The position numbers were made by a program, and so were the translations under genes. The notes beneath the pieces are model-generated. The model was not told the origin of the DNA and made no database searches. It was given only the letters and a program-made list of their open reading frames with translations. From Terrisporobacter vanillatitrophus (GTDB taxonomy: Bacteria > Bacillota > Clostridia > Peptostreptococcales > Peptostreptococcaceae), in contig NZ_CP154625.1 of NCBI RefSeq assembly GCF_051148895.1, positions 3,951,704-4,015,703 of the forward strand: a stretch of 64,000 nt of DNA, in the 5' to 3' direction. This document shows, in pieces, positions 33,717 through 42,135 of this stretch. Within the stretch, counting starts at the first letter, position 1. Every line of letters starts with the position of its first letter.

Positions 33717-34328
33717 ATGACAAACGAAACAAAAGTTAAAGTTGTAACTGCTGACCCTTCAGCATTAGGACTTTTTGGATTAGCAATAATAACATTAGTA
33801 GCTTCATCTCAAAAATTAGGATTAACTTCAGGAGTATCTTTAGTTTTACCATGGGCTATATTCTTAGGAGCTACAGCTCAATTATTTGCATGCATAAATG
33901 ACTTCAAACATAACAATACATTCGGTGCTACTGCATTCGGTGCTTATGCAATGTTTTGGTATGCAGTTGGATTTACTTGGTTAATACAAAACGGAGTATT
34001 TGGTTCTGAATTAGCAGCTGCTTGTGATACAAAACAATTAGGATTTGCTTACTTAGGATATTTAATATTCACATTATTTATGACTATAGGTGCTATGGAA
34101 ACTCACAAAGTATTATTTACTATATTTATTCTTATAGATTTCTTATTCCTAGGGTTATCTTTAAGCTCATTCGGGATAATGGAACATACTACTCATATGT
34201 TAGCTGCTTATTCTGAATTATTAATAGCAATAGTATCATTCTATGGTTCTGGTGCAGCTGTTTTAAATACTCACTTTGGAAGAACTTTCTTACCAGTTGG
34301 TAAACCATTTGGTATATTCAAAAAATAA
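33717..34328 (+). CDS. Acetate/succinate transporter, GPR1/FUN34/YaaH family
   Basis: A 203-residue membrane protein with six transmembrane segments. The N-terminal family signature appears as ADPSALGLFGLA (13-24), a variant of NPAPLGLxxF. The sequence QLFACINDFKHNNTFGATAFGAYAMFW near 60-86 is strongly conserved in these transporters. Related proteins (SatP, yeast Ato) move acetate and succinate with protons. Codons are evenly biased and the ribosome-binding site is AGGAGG, consistent with good expression. Single-gene unit with its own terminator. Confidence 0.92.
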   Translation: MTNETKVKVVTADPSALGLFGLAIITLVASSQKLGLTSGVSLVLPWAIFLGATAQLFACINDFKHNNTFGATAFGAYAMFWYAVGFTWLIQNGVFGSELAAACDTKQLGFAYLGYLIFTLFMTIGAMETHKVLFTIFILIDFLFLGLSLSSFGIMEHTTHMLAAYSELLIAIVSFYGSGAAVLNTHFGRTFLPVGKPFGIFKK

Positions 34329-34342
34329 TAACTTATATATAT

Positions 34343-34379
34343 ATAGCATTAACCATTTTTACGGTTAATGCTATTTTTT
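34343..34379 (+). terminator. Terminator after the acetate transporter gene
   Basis: ATAGCATTAACC / GGTTAATGCTAT 12-bp stem with an 8-nt loop followed by T6. Confidence 0.93.
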
Positions 34380-34403
34380 CTTACGTAGAATTTACGTTTT
34401 AAG

Positions 34404-34625
34404 TTAATTATAATTATCTAAAAAAATCTGAATTTGAGAACTATAAGTCTTAGTATCCAAAATATCATTAAATAAACCAAACCCTATAATTCTATTAACT
34501 GAGTCTTGATCAATATATTTTGAAATAAAAATACCCATTTTATGATAATATCTTAATGCTTTTATTGCAATTCCTTTTATTTTGCAAACCTCTACTACTA
34601 GAAAATAATCTTGAAATTTTACCAC
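34404..34625 (-). pseudogene. Truncated MerR-family regulator
   Basis: The 73-residue frame starts like a MerR winged helix: VEVCKIKGIAIKALRYYHKMGIF resembles the EVCKI-x-G-I-T-I-KALRYYHKMGIL pattern. After ISKYIDQDS, where DSGYRYY is expected, the sequence loses similarity and runs to a stop. The effector domain is missing and no strong ribosome-binding site is present (the region before 34625 reads TAAAGGGTAGTGGTAAAATT, whose AAGGG could serve weakly). Most likely a degraded regulator gene. Confidence 0.6.
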
Positions 34626-34722
34626 TACCCTTTATTTTTTAATTTTTATTGACTCTACTCTTTTGTGATTTTATTAAAGATAAGACTGATTATATAAATA
34701 TAATTATCGATATTAATACAAA

Positions 34723-34750
34723 AACCGTATCACTTATTTATGATACGGTT
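34723..34750 (-). terminator. Terminator after the BFD-like gene
   Basis: AACCGTATCA / TGATACGGTT 10-bp stem with an 8-nt loop, followed on the minus strand by TTT. Its stem matches two other terminators in this window (29536 and 37007). Confidence 0.88.
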
Positions 34751-34816
34751 CTCCATTATACCTTTAAAGAAAGTCTTTTATGAAACAATTTAGGCTTCTT
34801 GATATCAATAATTTAT

Positions 34817-35038
34817 CTATTTCTTAAATAAAGATTTTATTTTATCTAAAAAATTTTTATCTTGTGGCTTGTTACTATCTAATATTTGTTGTAATCCACC
34901 CTTACAGTTTCCACACCCTGTTCCTGCTTTTGTAACTTTTCCTATTTTTTCTACTGTATCTGCTCCATTTTTTATTGCTTTTATTACTTCTTCCTCTGTT
35001 ACTTTATAACATCCGCATACTATTTTTCCTTGTGCCAT
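34817..35038 (-). CDS. BFD-like [2Fe-2S]-binding protein
   Basis: The 73-residue protein is a stand-alone BFD-like domain. Four cysteines in the pattern CGCYKVTEEEVIKAI...GTGCGNCKGG ligate a [2Fe-2S] cluster, as in bacterioferritin-associated ferredoxin and the C-termini of nitrite reductase and FAD oxidoreductases. The basic tail (KNFLDKIKSLFKK) could bind a partner or membrane. It might pass electrons to a bacterioferritin or oxidoreductase, but no partner gene is adjacent. Ribosome-binding site AGAGAGG, own terminator. Confidence 0.88.
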   Translation of the reverse strand: MAQGKIVCGCYKVTEEEVIKAIKNGADTVEKIGKVTKAGTGCGNCKGGLQQILDSNKPQDKNFLDKIKSLFKK

Positions 35039-35194
35039 TTTATATACCTCTCTTCTATTTTTTATTTTGTATATTGCAATTTATTTTTATTAGAATAGTT
35101 TTCACCTTTATATAACTAATTAGTGATATTCATATAAAAAAATTTATAATTACTTAAACTTCCTTAATTTACTCTTAATATAATTTAAATACCA

Positions 35195-35896
35195 TTAATC
35201 TTGATTATTCATTTCTAAAATTAAAATATGAGAAGTTTTTTTTGCCTTAATTAAAATATCTTCTTCAACTATTTCCATTCCATCTCTTTCATTTAATTCA
35301 ATTTTATTAATTAATGAATTACCTTCTATTTGAACTAGGTAAGCTTGTCTCCCTTTATTAACTCTAAAATCAATATCTTTTCCTTCTTCAAGCTCTAAAG
35401 AATAAATATTTATATCCTGATTTATTTTTATTGGTGTACTTCCATCTTTGCCTGAAACAATATGAAGCCATTTATTTTGTCTATCATTCCAATTAAACTT
35501 ATAATCTCCATAGTTAGGTTTATAATCTTGTTTATCAGGTAAAATCCATATTTGTAGAAATCTTAATGGATCTTTTCCAAGGTTATGTTCACTATGATAA
35601 ACTCCTGTTCCTGCACTCATGTATTGAACATGGCCACGACTAATAGTATTTTTGTTACCCATACTATCTCCATGAGTTAATTCACCATTAACAACATATG
35701 ATATTATTTCCATATTTTTATGAGGATGAATTTCAAATCCAGTATTAGGTTTAACTAAGTCATCATTTATAACTCTTAAAACTCCAAAATTCATATTATT
35801 TGGGTTATAATATTCTGCAAATGAAAAATGAAACTTACTTCTTAACCAACCAAGATAACTACTTCCCATATTTTTACTATCTATTTTTCTTAACAT
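35195..35896 (-). CDS. Pirin-family protein
   Basis: A 233-residue bicupin of the pirin family. The N-terminal cupin has the metal-ligand pattern GFEIHPHKNMEIISYVVNGELTHGDSMG (H57, H59 and H101-type positions) and GTGVYHSEHN near 96-105. Some pirins are quercetin dioxygenases, others are transcription cofactors. Length is typical. The gene lies downstream of an HxlR regulator gene on the same strand, with a terminator and a long inverted repeat between, a frequent pairing for HxlR-controlled detoxification or quinone-response genes. Confidence 0.92.
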   Translation of the reverse strand: MLRKIDSKNMGSSYLGWLRSKFHFSFAEYYNPNNMNFGVLRVINDDLVKPNTGFEIHPHKNMEIISYVVNGELTHGDSMGNKNTISRGHVQYMSAGTGVYHSEHNLGKDPLRFLQIWILPDKQDYKPNYGDYKFNWNDRQNKWLHIVSGKDGSTPIKINQDINIYSLELEEGKDIDFRVNKGRQAYLVQIEGNSLINKIELNERDGMEIVEEDILIKAKKTSHILILEMNNQD

Positions 35897-36007
35897 TTTA
35901 TAACAATCCTTTTTAATATAGTTTGTACTCTTAATTTAAACTATTCATATATGCTTCACTAAAAATAATTCATTGACTTACATATTTTTATTAAATTTAA
36001 ATTGTTT

Positions 36008-36032
36008 AGTTAGTTATTAAAAGTAACTAACT
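36008..36032. promoter_or_regulatory. Candidate HxlR operator upstream of pirin gene
   Basis: Perfect inverted repeat AGTTAGTTA-N7-TAACTAACT. A related sequence, AGTTAAGTTACT, occurs on the top strand at 36496-36507 upstream of the HxlR gene, suggesting autoregulation and control of pirin by the same protein. Confidence 0.6.
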
Positions 36033-36094
36033 TTAAAATCATTATTACATATTAAATACAATTAGTCAATATTTTTTAAAAATAAATAAAAAAA

Positions 36095-36117
36095 ATCTCC
36101 TAAAATCAATAGGAGAT
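36095..36117 (-). terminator. Terminator after the HxlR gene
   Basis: ATCTCCTA / TAGGAGAT stem followed on the minus strand by a run of T (seven or more). Confidence 0.85.
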
Positions 36118-36141
36118 CCTTTTTATTTATTTTTAATTTAT

Positions 36142-36450
36142 TTAAGTCCATCTTTCCGCCCACTTTTGAATTTCATCCATAACAATTTTAAGTTCTTGTC
36201 CTTTTTCTGTAAGTTCATATTCTATACGTACAGGTATTTCTGGATAAACTTTTCTAACAACAATTCCTTCACTTTCTAATTCTTTAAATCTTTCTGTTAG
36301 CATACGAGCACTCATATTTGGAATTGCATCTGATATATCAGAAAATCGCTTTCGTCCGCTCAGTAATGTTCTTATAATTAGGCCAGTCCATCTCTTCCCT
36401 AATAATTCAAAAGCATTTTCAAACTTTGGACACATATGATATTTTTCCAT
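36142..36450 (-). CDS. HxlR-family transcriptional regulator
   Basis: A 102-residue HxlR-type winged-helix regulator. Family landmarks: CPKFENAFELLGKRWTGLIIRTLLSG (start, including the redox-relevant Cys), RFSDISDAIPNMSARMLTERFKELESEGIV and the wing RIEYELTEKGQEL. I use the ATG at 36450, spaced nine bases from AAGGTGG; the TTG at 36456 is too close. HxlR members often sense electrophiles through the N-terminal cysteine (here C6 or so). Its genomic partner is the pirin gene. Confidence 0.9.
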   Translation of the reverse strand: MEKYHMCPKFENAFELLGKRWTGLIIRTLLSGRKRFSDISDAIPNMSARMLTERFKELESEGIVVRKVYPEIPVRIEYELTEKGQELKIVMDEIQKWAERWT

Positions 36451-36554
36451 ATCCAATCACCACCTTCATACATTCTAGCATACTTACTAAAAAAAAGTTA
36501 AGTTACTAAAATATTAAATTTAAAACATACAATACTTTAACCTAGAACATTTGT

Positions 36555-36790
36555 TATTTGTCATATATACATTACATCAAACTCATATTCATCAAATAGT
36601 AACTTAGATGCACTTATTTTTATAAAATCAATTCCTACAGAGATGTTTTTCACAATTATTTTGCTATTTTAGTTATAAGTAAAGCACTATCATCACCTAT
36701 ATCTATTATTTTACCATTTCTTTTATAATCAATCTTATCTATTATTAAATTATGTATTTTAGATTGAAAATTTCCTCCAAAATCTGAAAA
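36555..36790 (-). pseudogene. Remnant of a SAM-dependent methyltransferase gene
   Basis: The minus strand at 36656-36790 reads SDFGGNFQSKIHNLIIDKID and NGKIIDIGDDSALLITKIAK, ending in a stop at 36656. It resembles methyltransferase motif I (GKIIDIGCGSGAL). Downstream in another register (36555-36650) KISASKLLFDEYEFDVMYI matches motif II/III (ASxLPFxDxxFDVV). The missing central part and loss of the GxGxG motif show a dead gene. The 36451-37006 gap otherwise holds AT-rich DNA. Confidence 0.6.
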
Positions 36791-37006
36791 AATGAAATAT
36801 ATATAAAATTATTAAATCCTAAATGAATAATGCTTTATTATATCACAAGATAAATTTTACTCTTAATTTATTCTGATTATAAAACTTGTTTTCAAGATTA
36901 TAATAATCGCAAAATAGCCTTAGCCATTTAAATTGATATATTAAGATTATTTTTATTATTTATTTAATATACAAATCCCATCTATTAATGTTGGTATTTT
37001 TTCTAA

Positions 37007-37034
37007 AACCGTATCATTTACTTGTGATACGGTT
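37007..37034 (-). terminator. Terminator overlapping the rlmH stop codon
   Basis: AACCGTATCA / TGATACGGTT stem, the same as at 34723. The right arm (top strand) encodes the conserved EPYHK end of RlmH and the loop contains the stop codon (37018-37020). TTTT follows on the minus strand. Confidence 0.88.
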
Positions 37035-37497
37035 CACTATTATTTATTCTATAAGCTCTATAAATTTGTTCCAATAATATTAGTCTCATAAGTTGATGAG
37101 GGAAGGTCATCTTAGAGAAAGACAACTTATAATTAGCTCTTATTAAAACCTCATCAGAAAGCCCTAAAGATCCACCTATAACAAATACTATATGACTAGT
37201 TCCTCTAACACCTAAATTATCAATTGTATTTGCCAATTCCTCAGATGATAAGTTTTTTCCATCTATAGCAAGTGCTATAACATGAGCGTTATCCTTGATT
37301 TTACTTAGTATCTTCTTTCCTTCTTTATCCTTAATCATAAGCATTTCTTTATCGCTTAAATTTTCAGGAGCTTTTTCATCATCTAATTCTATTACTTCTA
37401 GCTTGCAATATTTAGATAATCTTTTTGAAAATTCATCTATTCCTAATTTTAAATACTTTTCTTTTATTTTTCCTACACAAACTATACTGATACGCAT
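37018..37497 (-). CDS. rlmH: 23S rRNA (pseudouridine1915-N3)-methyltransferase
   Basis: RlmH, 159 residues, an SPOUT-class enzyme that methylates pseudouridine 1915 of 23S rRNA in the assembled 70S ribosome. It opens MRISIVCVGKIKEKYLKLGIDEFSKRL, contains the SAM-binding trefoil-knot segment FVIGGSLGLSDEV (about 103-115), and ends in the conserved EPYHK needed for catalysis. It is a typical origin-proximal gene near walJ. Its 3' end forms part of the terminator stem. Confidence 0.96.
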   Translation of the reverse strand: MRISIVCVGKIKEKYLKLGIDEFSKRLSKYCKLEVIELDDEKAPENLSDKEMLMIKDKEGKKILSKIKDNAHVIALAIDGKNLSSEELANTIDNLGVRGTSHIVFVIGGSLGLSDEVLIRANYKLSFSKMTFPHQLMRLILLEQIYRAYRINNSEPYHK

Positions 37498-37565
37498 ATT
37501 TTTCTCCTCTTATTAACTTTATCTTCAGTTATATGAAGTGATGTTCCAACACAGTGGCTCAAGAT

Positions 37566-38357
37566 TTACAGTTCAAAAACCTTTGAAACTTTATCTCTTG
37601 ATAAAACTTCTAAGTTTAAATCTTGTCCTATTATCATGTCATTATTAGCTAGCACATTCTTAGATGTAGCAAAGGCCAAGTCCGGAAAATTATTTTCCTT
37701 GCTTAAATGAGCTAATAATATAGATTGAGCATTATTATTAATTAAATCTACACAGAACTTAGCTGCTTCTTCGTTTGATAGATGTCCACAGTCAGACATT
37801 ACCCTTCTTTTTAAACTATAAGTATAGCTTCCCATCATTAACATATTTGGATCATAATTAGACTCTAATACTACAAGTTTTGAGTCATATAGATTTTGTC
37901 TAATGTTATCTGTTACACATCCTATATCCGTAGCAATTGACATTTTTTCTTGTTCTGAAAATAAATTATATCCTACAGCATCACTTGAATCGTGTGGTAT
38001 AGAAAAGGGCTTAATTCCTAAATCTCCTATACTGTATGTTTTATCATTTTCAAATACTTTCATATTGTCTTCTTTTATATTTCCTAATTTATCTTTCATG
38101 GCACACCATGTTTTTACATTTGCAAAAATAGGTATGTCCAATTTTCTAGATAATATTCCTGCACCTTTTATATGGTCAGAATGCTCATGTGTTATAAATA
38201 TGCCCTTTATTTTTTCTATATCAGCATCTATCTCATTTAAACCTGTCATTATTCTTTTACCACTAAGGCCTGCATCTATTAATATATTAGTATCCTTGTA
38301 ACTAACAAAGTGACAATTTCCACTACTTCCACTTCCTATAGAACAATACTTAAACAT
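37566..38357 (-). CDS. walJ: MBL-fold metallo-hydrolase, WalJ/YycJ family
   Basis: A 263-residue metallo-beta-lactamase-fold protein with the motif HEHSDHIKGAG (ligands H-x-H-x-D-H), then ESNYDPNMLM and LLAHLSKENNFPDLA. The WalJ/YycJ group coordinates cell division with replication in bacilli and pneumococci and lies near the origin, though the walRK genes are absent here. I set the start at 38357 (ATG after AGAGGTG), since the upstream alternative at 38384 lacks a suitable site and adds residues not typical for the family. Confidence 0.9.
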   Translation of the reverse strand: MFKYCSIGSGSSGNCHFVSYKDTNILIDAGLSGKRIMTGLNEIDADIEKIKGIFITHEHSDHIKGAGILSRKLDIPIFANVKTWCAMKDKLGNIKEDNMKVFENDKTYSIGDLGIKPFSIPHDSSDAVGYNLFSEQEKMSIATDIGCVTDNIRQNLYDSKLVVLESNYDPNMLMMGSYTYSLKRRVMSDCGHLSNEEAAKFCVDLINNNAQSILLAHLSKENNFPDLAFATSKNVLANNDMIIGQDLNLEVLSRDKVSKVFEL

Positions 38358-38406
38358 GGTGCACCTCTTTTCTCTTTTTCTCATAAATTATATTATACCA
38401 AAAAAA

Positions 38407-38436
38407 CAGAGCATTAAATTATTTTTCAATGCTCTG
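38407..38436 (-). terminator. Terminator after the M1 peptidase gene
   Basis: CAGAGCATT / AATGCTCTG 9-bp stem with a 12-nt loop followed by T7 on the minus strand. Confidence 0.88.
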
Positions 38437-38445
38437 GCAAAAATT

Positions 38446-39915
38446 TTATTTACATTCCTTTATAATTTTTTCAATATCCACACCTTTACTCTTCCAAAGA
38501 TCAACAAATTGAGGTCCATTTACATTTTTAAATTTATATGTACTATAGTATTCTTTTAAAGTATTAAAAAATACTTCATCTCCAACTTCTTTCCTTATTT
38601 CATTGAAAACTACTGCTCCTTTTGTATAAACACTTAAACTATATTCTGATGAATCTTTATACTCGGTTGTAGCCTTGAATATATCAGTTGTTTTATAGTT
38701 TCTTGTTTGGACTTCCATAGTTTTTATTAATTTATCTCCTGTTTCTTTTCCATATTTTTGTTCAAAATAAAGTATCGTTGAATATTCCGTCAATGCTTCA
38801 TCTAACCAAGGTTCATTAATTTCATCATTTCCGATAACGCTATACCACCATTGATGGGCAGTTTCATGAGCTATTACATATTCCAGTAGAAATTTATTTT
38901 CATTATTATACAGACTTTCATCTATCATAGATAACATAGGATATTCCATTCCTCCAATAAAGAAGTCACTGGCTACCACTGAATATGTATCATATGGATA
39001 GTCACCAAATAAATTGCTAAAAATCTCTATGGATGACTTAGATATATCTAAAGCCTCTTTACTCATATCCTCATTTAAATTATATGTATTTATTACAATA
39101 TCCTTATAATTAACCTTATTTACTATAAATTTATCACTTAAAATAAAAGCAAAATCTCTAACCATCTTACCATCTATGGTGTATAGTATTTTCTCATTAT
39201 CTGTTTTCTTTTCTGTTACCTTGCCTGTAGTTGCTAACTTATATTTCGATGGGGCTAATATTTTCACTTTAAAGTTACTAGTGTCGCTATAAAATGGATC
39301 TCCTACAGTTTCATAGCTTTTTAGATTCCATCCTTTATCATCATAAACACATGCTATAGGAAACCAATTTGTTACATTTACTGTATTGTCACCATAACCA
39401 AATCTTCCAAGACAGTTAGGTAATTTTACATTATATTTTAAATCTACTTTTACTGCTTCACCAGTTTTTAATAATTTATCCAATTTAATTTCTAGAATAT
39501 CATTTTTATCTCCTGTTACTTCATGCTTTAATCTTTCCTTATTACTTAATACATTTTTAAGATCTATATATCCTTCATTAAATCCATTTGGATAAGCTCT
39601 GCTCATTTCTGAGTCTTCAAAAGGAACTGATTTTTCTTGGCAAAAAGCATTTGGATAAATATGTAGGTAAATTTTATCTAATGTAGTTTTCGTATTATTT
39701 ATATAAACTAAACTTTCGTTGCATAAAATACGATTAGTTTCATCATCATATATTACATCTATGGTATATTCGTTTTTATTTTTTTCATCTTTAAGTGTAA
39801 AAGTTTCTCTTTGATTAGTAAGTATAAATGTACGTATACTTCCCCCTATAATGATTAGAAGAGCTAAGATTATAACAAATAATCTCCTTCTCTTTTTATC
39901 GAATTTAATAACCAA
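38446..39915 (-). CDS. M1-family metallopeptidase
   Basis: A 489-residue zinc aminopeptidase with an N-terminal membrane anchor (RLFVIILALLIIIGGSIRTFIL, preceded by KKRRR), so the catalytic domain lies outside the cell. The gluzincin site is HETAHQWWYSVIG with the third ligand in NEPWLDEALTEYS. The exopeptidase motif GxMEN appears as GGMEYPMLS. It lacks the long C-terminal domains of classic M1 enzymes, so it is a short form. Own terminator; divergent from dnaD with 93 bp between. Confidence 0.88.
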   Translation of the reverse strand: MVIKFDKKRRRLFVIILALLIIIGGSIRTFILTNQRETFTLKDEKNKNEYTIDVIYDDETNRILCNESLVYINNTKTTLDKIYLHIYPNAFCQEKSVPFEDSEMSRAYPNGFNEGYIDLKNVLSNKERLKHEVTGDKNDILEIKLDKLLKTGEAVKVDLKYNVKLPNCLGRFGYGDNTVNVTNWFPIACVYDDKGWNLKSYETVGDPFYSDTSNFKVKILAPSKYKLATTGKVTEKKTDNEKILYTIDGKMVRDFAFILSDKFIVNKVNYKDIVINTYNLNEDMSKEALDISKSSIEIFSNLFGDYPYDTYSVVASDFFIGGMEYPMLSMIDESLYNNENKFLLEYVIAHETAHQWWYSVIGNDEINEPWLDEALTEYSTILYFEQKYGKETGDKLIKTMEVQTRNYKTTDIFKATTEYKDSSEYSLSVYTKGAVVFNEIRKEVGDEVFFNTLKEYYSTYKFKNVNGPQFVDLWKSKGVDIEKIIKECK

Positions 39916-40008
39916 TTTATACCTCCTTTTTAGTGAATATTTTTTTTTAAAACTTCCAATATAAATTTGTAATAGCTTTTATGTTATAATTGAAGCTGAG
40001 GTGATTAT

Positions 40009-41067
40009 ATGTTTTTTTATAAAGAAGAAAATGATATAGATTTTGGTGAGACAACCATTCCAAATATCTTCATAGATATATATATGCCTATGGGCGATGG
40101 ATTATACACAAAGGTATATCTTTTGGCGTATAGACAAGTGTGTTCTTCAATTCCAGATCCTAAATTTGATAACAGCTCTATTGCTAGAATTTTAGAAGTT
40201 CCGTTATCAGATGTTATTAATGCATGGAAATTCTGGGAAAAGCAAAACATAGTGAAAATGCATAAAAACGATAGCCCAGATGCTTTTGATTATTCAATTG
40301 AATTTTTAGATTTAAAAAGACTCTATGTTGAAAATCTCCAAACTAATACACCTTCTATTAAATCTAATAGTGATAGAATAGTTTCTGCTGGACAAAATCC
40401 AAGCATAACTAAAATGTTTAATAGTATAAACCGTATAATAGGGAGATTTCTTGATCCTTCAGAAAAATTAAGAATACTAGACATTAGAGAAAAATTTAAT
40501 GTTAATCCTGATGTTATTGTTTATGCTTATGAAACTTCAAAGCAAAATAATAATGGTACTCCTAAAAATCTTAATTATATTGAAGGTATACTTAGAAACT
40601 GGTACGACTTAGGTCTTTATACTATTGAAGATATTGAAAATAATGTAATCGAAGATAAGAAGCGTTATGATATTCATAAACTTATTTTTAAGTCTCTTGG
40701 GTTTAATAGAAATCCTGGATCAGAGGAAAAAAGAATCATGGATACATGGATTGATAAGTACAATATGGATATAGAAGTTATATTAGAAGCTTGTAGCAAG
40801 TCCAAAAATACATCTAATCCTTCTATATCTTATATAAATGGTATAATTGAAAGATATAAAAAGAATAATGTTAAAACTTTAGGTGATATAGAAAAATTAG
40901 AAGAAGAATTTAATCAAAAAAAACAACATCGAAAAAATACACCTTCAAGTAATAACTCTATTCCTAAAGTTAAAACACGATTCCATAATATCAATGAAAC
41001 ATTTAGAAACTACAGCCCTGAGGAATTAGAGAAACTTCTAAAAGAAAGCCAAAAGGGTAAATTTTAG
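40009..41067 (+). CDS. DnaD-like replication initiation protein
   Basis: The 352-residue protein has the DnaD/DnaB-type layout: an N-terminal winged-helix DDBH1 region (about 20-110; IPNIFIDIYMPMGDGLYTKVYLLAYRQ) and two DDBH2/DnaB_2 domains (about 140-210 and 215-300), each with a YIxGI-x-x-W/Y motif (NYIEGILRNWYDLG, then SYINGIIERYKKN). It remodels DNA at the origin and recruits DnaI and DnaB. The C-terminal tail is basic. It is followed 15 bp later by the DnaI-like helicase loader gene. In clostridia this protein combines the roles of bacillus DnaD and DnaB. Confidence 0.9.
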   Translation: MFFYKEENDIDFGETTIPNIFIDIYMPMGDGLYTKVYLLAYRQVCSSIPDPKFDNSSIARILEVPLSDVINAWKFWEKQNIVKMHKNDSPDAFDYSIEFLDLKRLYVENLQTNTPSIKSNSDRIVSAGQNPSITKMFNSINRIIGRFLDPSEKLRILDIREKFNVNPDVIVYAYETSKQNNNGTPKNLNYIEGILRNWYDLGLYTIEDIENNVIEDKKRYDIHKLIFKSLGFNRNPGSEEKRIMDTWIDKYNMDIEVILEACSKSKNTSNPSISYINGIIERYKKNNVKTLGDIEKLEEEFNQKKQHRKNTPSSNNSIPKVKTRFHNINETFRNYSPEELEKLLKESQKGKF

Positions 41068-41082
41068 TAGGTAGGTGGTTAA

Positions 41083-42087
41083 ATGCAGGAATCAAAATTA
41101 AGAGATATTCTTACTAGTTACGAAAGAAAAAGAGATAAAGCAGATAGGCTACTAGAACAAAGAAAAAATGATGTTTACAAACAAATTCCTAAGGTAAAAG
41201 AAATAGAAGGTGAAATTAGTAAAGTTGGATTAGAAATGATGAAACTTGTTCTTAAAAATCCATCAAATAAGGAAGCTCTTACATTAGAGGCCAAGGAAAA
41301 AATCCAAGCTTTAACTAGTGAAAAACAAGCTTTATTAGATAGTTGGAATGTTCCTAATGGCTATCTTGATATTCAATATGAATGTAATATGTGTAAAGAT
41401 AGAGGATTTCTTACAAACGGTAAAAAATGCAATTGTTTAAAGCAAGCAATCATTAATGAATCTTATAAAATGTCCAATTTATCTAGAATGTTAGATAAAC
41501 AAAATCAGTGTACATATGACGACAGTATTTTTTCAGAAGAAATTGATTCAAGCACTGGTGTTTCTCCTAGACAAAACATGCAACTAATTTTATCTGATTG
41601 TGATGAGTTTATTTATGATTTTGACAGAGATAACGATAAAAACTTATTGTTTTATGGAGATACAGGACTTGGCAAAACATTTATGTCTAGCTATATTGCC
41701 AAGGAACTTCTTGATAAAGGATATTTAGTAATATATCAGACTGCCTTTAAAATGTTTGAAATCATAGAAGAATATAAGTTTAGAAATTCTGATCATCATT
41801 TATCAAGAGATGATTACGAAAATTTATTTGAGTGTGATCTTCTAATAATAGACGATCTGGGTACAGAGCTTACTAATTCATTTACTATTAGTGAGTTATT
41901 TATAATTCTAAATACTCGTTTATTAAATGGTAAAAAAACTATTATTTCTACTAATCTTAATCCTGCTCAACTTGGTGAACTTTATTCTCAAAGAATTTTT
42001 TCACGTATTTTTGATAAATTCAAAATGATTAAATTTGTTGGTGATGATTTAAGATGGCAAAATAAAATATCTAATTTAAATAAATAA
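41083..42087 (+). CDS. DnaI/DnaC-like helicase loader ATPase
   Basis: A 334-residue AAA+ protein that loads the replicative helicase. The N-terminal domain (1-130) has a zinc-binding set (C101, C104, C116, C118), as in DnaI. The AAA+ core has Walker A GDTGLGKTF (192-200), Walker B LLIIDDLG (253-260), a sensor 1 region IISTNLNP, and a Box VII-like SRIFDKF arginine. Full length. It is cotranscribed with the DnaD-like gene, and dnaB lies nearby on the other strand, so loader and helicase are close together. Confidence 0.93.
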   Translation: MQESKLRDILTSYERKRDKADRLLEQRKNDVYKQIPKVKEIEGEISKVGLEMMKLVLKNPSNKEALTLEAKEKIQALTSEKQALLDSWNVPNGYLDIQYECNMCKDRGFLTNGKKCNCLKQAIINESYKMSNLSRMLDKQNQCTYDDSIFSEEIDSSTGVSPRQNMQLILSDCDEFIYDFDRDNDKNLLFYGDTGLGKTFMSSYIAKELLDKGYLVIYQTAFKMFEIIEEYKFRNSDHHLSRDDYENLFECDLLIIDDLGTELTNSFTISELFIILNTRLLNGKKTIISTNLNPAQLGELYSQRIFSRIFDKFKMIKFVGDDLRWQNKISNLNK

Positions 42088-42119
42088 AAGGAGAAAACTT
42101 TTGATAGTTTTCTCCTTTT
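42086..42119. terminator. Bidirectional terminator between dnaI-like and purA genes
   Basis: AAAAGGAGAAAACT 14-bp perfect stem, 6-nt loop, A/T flanks, between convergent genes. Confidence 0.93.
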
Positions 42120-42135
42120 TGTTTCATGTGAAACT
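42120..42135. promoter_or_regulatory. parS-like site 1
   Basis: TGTTTCATGTGAAACT matches the Spo0J/ParB parS consensus TGTTTCACGTGAAACA at 14 of 16 positions and keeps the palindromic GTTTCA/TGAAAC arms. It lies between the terminator and the purA stop codon, about 22 kb from oriC. Confidence 0.82.

Noticed and set aside
37903..38301. 132-codon plus-strand frame opposite walJ.
   Set aside because: Antisense shadow of the metallo-beta-lactamase gene.
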